The position numbers and the translations under genes were made by a program. The notes under the pieces were generated by a model. That model had not been told where the DNA came from. It ran no database searches and saw only the letters and a program-made list of their open reading frames with translations. A DNA stretch of 19,963 nucleotides from Suillus spraguei (Eukaryota > Basidiomycota > Agaricomycetes > Boletales > Suillaceae): assembly GCA_016800925.1 (NCBI GenBank), contig JABCPU010000967.1, positions 1-19,963 of the forward strand, in the 5' to 3' direction. Shown piece after piece: positions 19,038-19,963 of the stretch (position 1 is the first letter of the stretch; the number at the start of each line of letters is the position of its first letter).

Positions 19038-19072
19038 AGAGTTAGGGACTCAATTCATGGAACTCGACTTCC
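19038..19072 (+). repeat. Right copy of the 35-bp direct repeat bracketing array C
   Basis: Matches 17233-17267 (here actcaattcatggaactcg). After this copy the array motif stops and unique sequence leads into the dioxygenase gene within about 100 bp. Confidence 0.8.
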
Positions 19073-19168
19073 GACTTGAGTTCCAGAACTGTTGATGCTC
19101 TAATTGGTACATGGTATTCGTGTGTTGCTACTAACATGGGTCACAACTCTGTCAACTTCTTTGATCTT

Positions 19169-19963
19169 TCACACCGTGCTTAGTATGTGGCCTTCGACCA
19201 TAGCCCATCCACATGAGGGAACCCCGGCATAAATGTGCACAGAATCCCTCATATACCATGCCCAAGCAATCCGATCCCCTTCCCCTCCATCAACACCATG
19301 TCTCACAATTCTTCCCGAAAATGCAATCATACAGCCGGAATCATACCTGAATTCCAGCTGAAGGCTTGGCATACTCATCCGAGCATTAGAATAGTTCCCC
19401 ACGGTGGTGAGAATATCGAAGCATTCAGGAATCGATAAATGGTCTCGATGATTGGGGGTTTCCCGATTGGAAATGATGGAGAGGCTGTTAAACACGGATG
19501 CCCAGTACTGCAGGGTCTCTGGCATCTGTGGCAGTTCCTTGCTCACTGCCTTATCTCCGAGGTGTGACAAGGCTCGTAACCCTGCAAAATACTGCTGAGG
19601 ATGCATGACCCTGAGTGCCGCCGATGCGATGGCTGCCGGCCTTGCAATAGCTTTCAGGATATTCTCGGAGGAGGGTCCCTTCAATGATGCGGATACCTCC
19701 GGATCTGACAGATTCTATGGGATTGGTGAGTTTGACTCCAGAAATCACCATCTCATCACATCCTACCTCGTGGCCCTGTTGAAACCATGCCGGAGATAAA
19801 TTGATGCATCCGGGAGTTGACCCAACATTTTCCGAGCCCTGTTTTGAACCATTCTTGATTATATCGCCAATTGCCATCAGCCTTTACACTTTTTTCGAGG
19901 CTTGGACCCAGCAAATCGGTGGCCGCCCTGATTTCCTTCTGTATGTGGTACATTTGATATTCA
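19169..19963 (-). CDS. TET/JBP-type 2-oxoglutarate/Fe(II) dioxygenase, 5' end outside window
   Basis: Last exon 19169-19714 (181 aa plus stop); a 52-bp intron 19715-19766 (GTAGGA...CATAG) joins it to an exon from 19767 leftwards in the transcript, reading GCINLSPAWFQQGHE. Beyond about 19877 the frame is unclear. Motifs: NRETPNHRD, with the iron-binding HxD (His-Arg-Asp, codons at 19442-19450); FDILTTVGNY; MPSLQLEFRYDSGCMIAFSG; GRIVRHGV (distal iron-binding His, 19292-19306); and GDRIAWAWYMRDSV, with the Arg expected to bind 2-oxoglutarate (19271-19279). All catalytic positions are present. This pattern is that of fungal TET/JBP proteins, which oxidise 5-methylcytosine; substrate here is inferred from family. 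It is transcribed towards array C, stopping about 95 bp short of it. Another DNA/RNA-modifying 2OG oxygenase is less likely. Confidence 0.88.

Larger units (their letters stand above)
4410..19075. mobile_element. Proposed large KDZ element with accessory genes and sub-terminal arrays (limits approximate)
   Basis: The KDZ transposase, four or five further genes and two arrays of the same satellite family form a block with a base composition unlike 1-3660: CCGG is scattered throughout genes and spacers here and nearly absent from the left. A shared module (gactaccagattttgg) occurs in both arrays. I could not find terminal inverted repeats or a target-site duplication, so the ends given are the outer ends of the arrays. 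The dioxygenase at 19169-19963 may belong to the same element or to a neighbouring one. Confidence 0.45.
17171..19075. repeat. Satellite array C with higher-order repeat structure
   Basis: Same family as array B: GC-rich near-heptamer blocks (gagtccc, gagttcc, ggctgcc, ggagttc, ggggttc, ggcactc) separated by AT-rich linkers, nearly all in one orientation. Between 17525 and 18530 three linker types alternate: A (gtgtgcatcaatatcattcac), B (gtgtggattattctgagt) and C (tatgggaatcactatcttt). The A linker starts near 17525, 17682, 17916, 18067, 18218 and 18451, i.e. steps of 157, 234, 151, 151 and 233. These correspond to A-B, A-C-B, A-B, A-B and A-C-B blocks. The edges (17171-17500 and 18540-19075) are more diverged, the usual pattern of a satellite homogenised in its middle. 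Long open frames across it are artefacts. Confidence 0.93.

Overview
The window reads as a transposon-rich stretch of a basidiomycete (Agaricomycete-type) nuclear genome. The support is: many short (about 45-65 bp) spliceosomal introns with GTAAGT/GTATGT/GTGAGT donors; a CxC2-KDZ transposase; a decayed Ulp1 (C48) peptidase of the kind fused to or travelling with fungal KDZ transposases; and a fungal TET/JBP-type dioxygenase at the right edge. No host housekeeping gene was recognised. Species cannot be named from the sequence.

Layout. (1) 1-3050: relics of an older element: a C-terminal fragment with a stop (1-192), the helical region that follows the core in KDZ/Ulp1-type proteins (about 931-2106), and a Ulp1 peptidase with its catalytic motifs still legible (2318-3050). 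Stops in this block are mostly explicable as C-to-T changes. (2) 3051-3668: proline-rich, possibly coding relic. (3) 3669-4247: 33-bp minisatellite. (4) 4410-6535: CCGG/CGG-rich satellite (array B) with six head-to-tail 78-bp units that end in a large inverted junction. (5) 6707-17065: gene cluster: an 8-exon zinc-cluster/coiled-coil protein (-), an acidic repeat protein (+) transcribed divergently from it, a small uncertain gene (+), a 191-bp tandem duplication, a large conserved-looking protein of unknown function (-), the CxC2-KDZ transposase (+) transcribed divergently from that, and a 246-aa unknown protein (+). (6) 17171-19075: array C, the same satellite family as B, organised as higher-order repeats and bracketed by 35-bp direct repeats. 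(7) 19169 to the right edge: TET/JBP-type dioxygenase (-), N-terminus outside the window.

Interpretation. Genes between the arrays form two divergent pairs with about 220-240 bp promoters, and the same satellite family lies on both sides of the KDZ gene cluster. The simplest reading is one large KDZ element (or nested copies) with accessory genes, carrying long sub-terminal CpG/CGG-rich repeat arrays, next to a TET/JBP gene. Association of TET/JBP genes with KDZ transposons in basidiomycetes is established in the literature (I recall the 2014 description of KDZ elements by Iyer and colleagues; not checked here). What seems less described is the combination: element-encoded Zn2Cys6-like protein plus arrays with CGG triplets phased at about 7 bp plus a 5-methylcytosine oxidase. 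The functional link between them is inference. Several genes in the cluster carry single-base losses that could be real decay or assembly errors.
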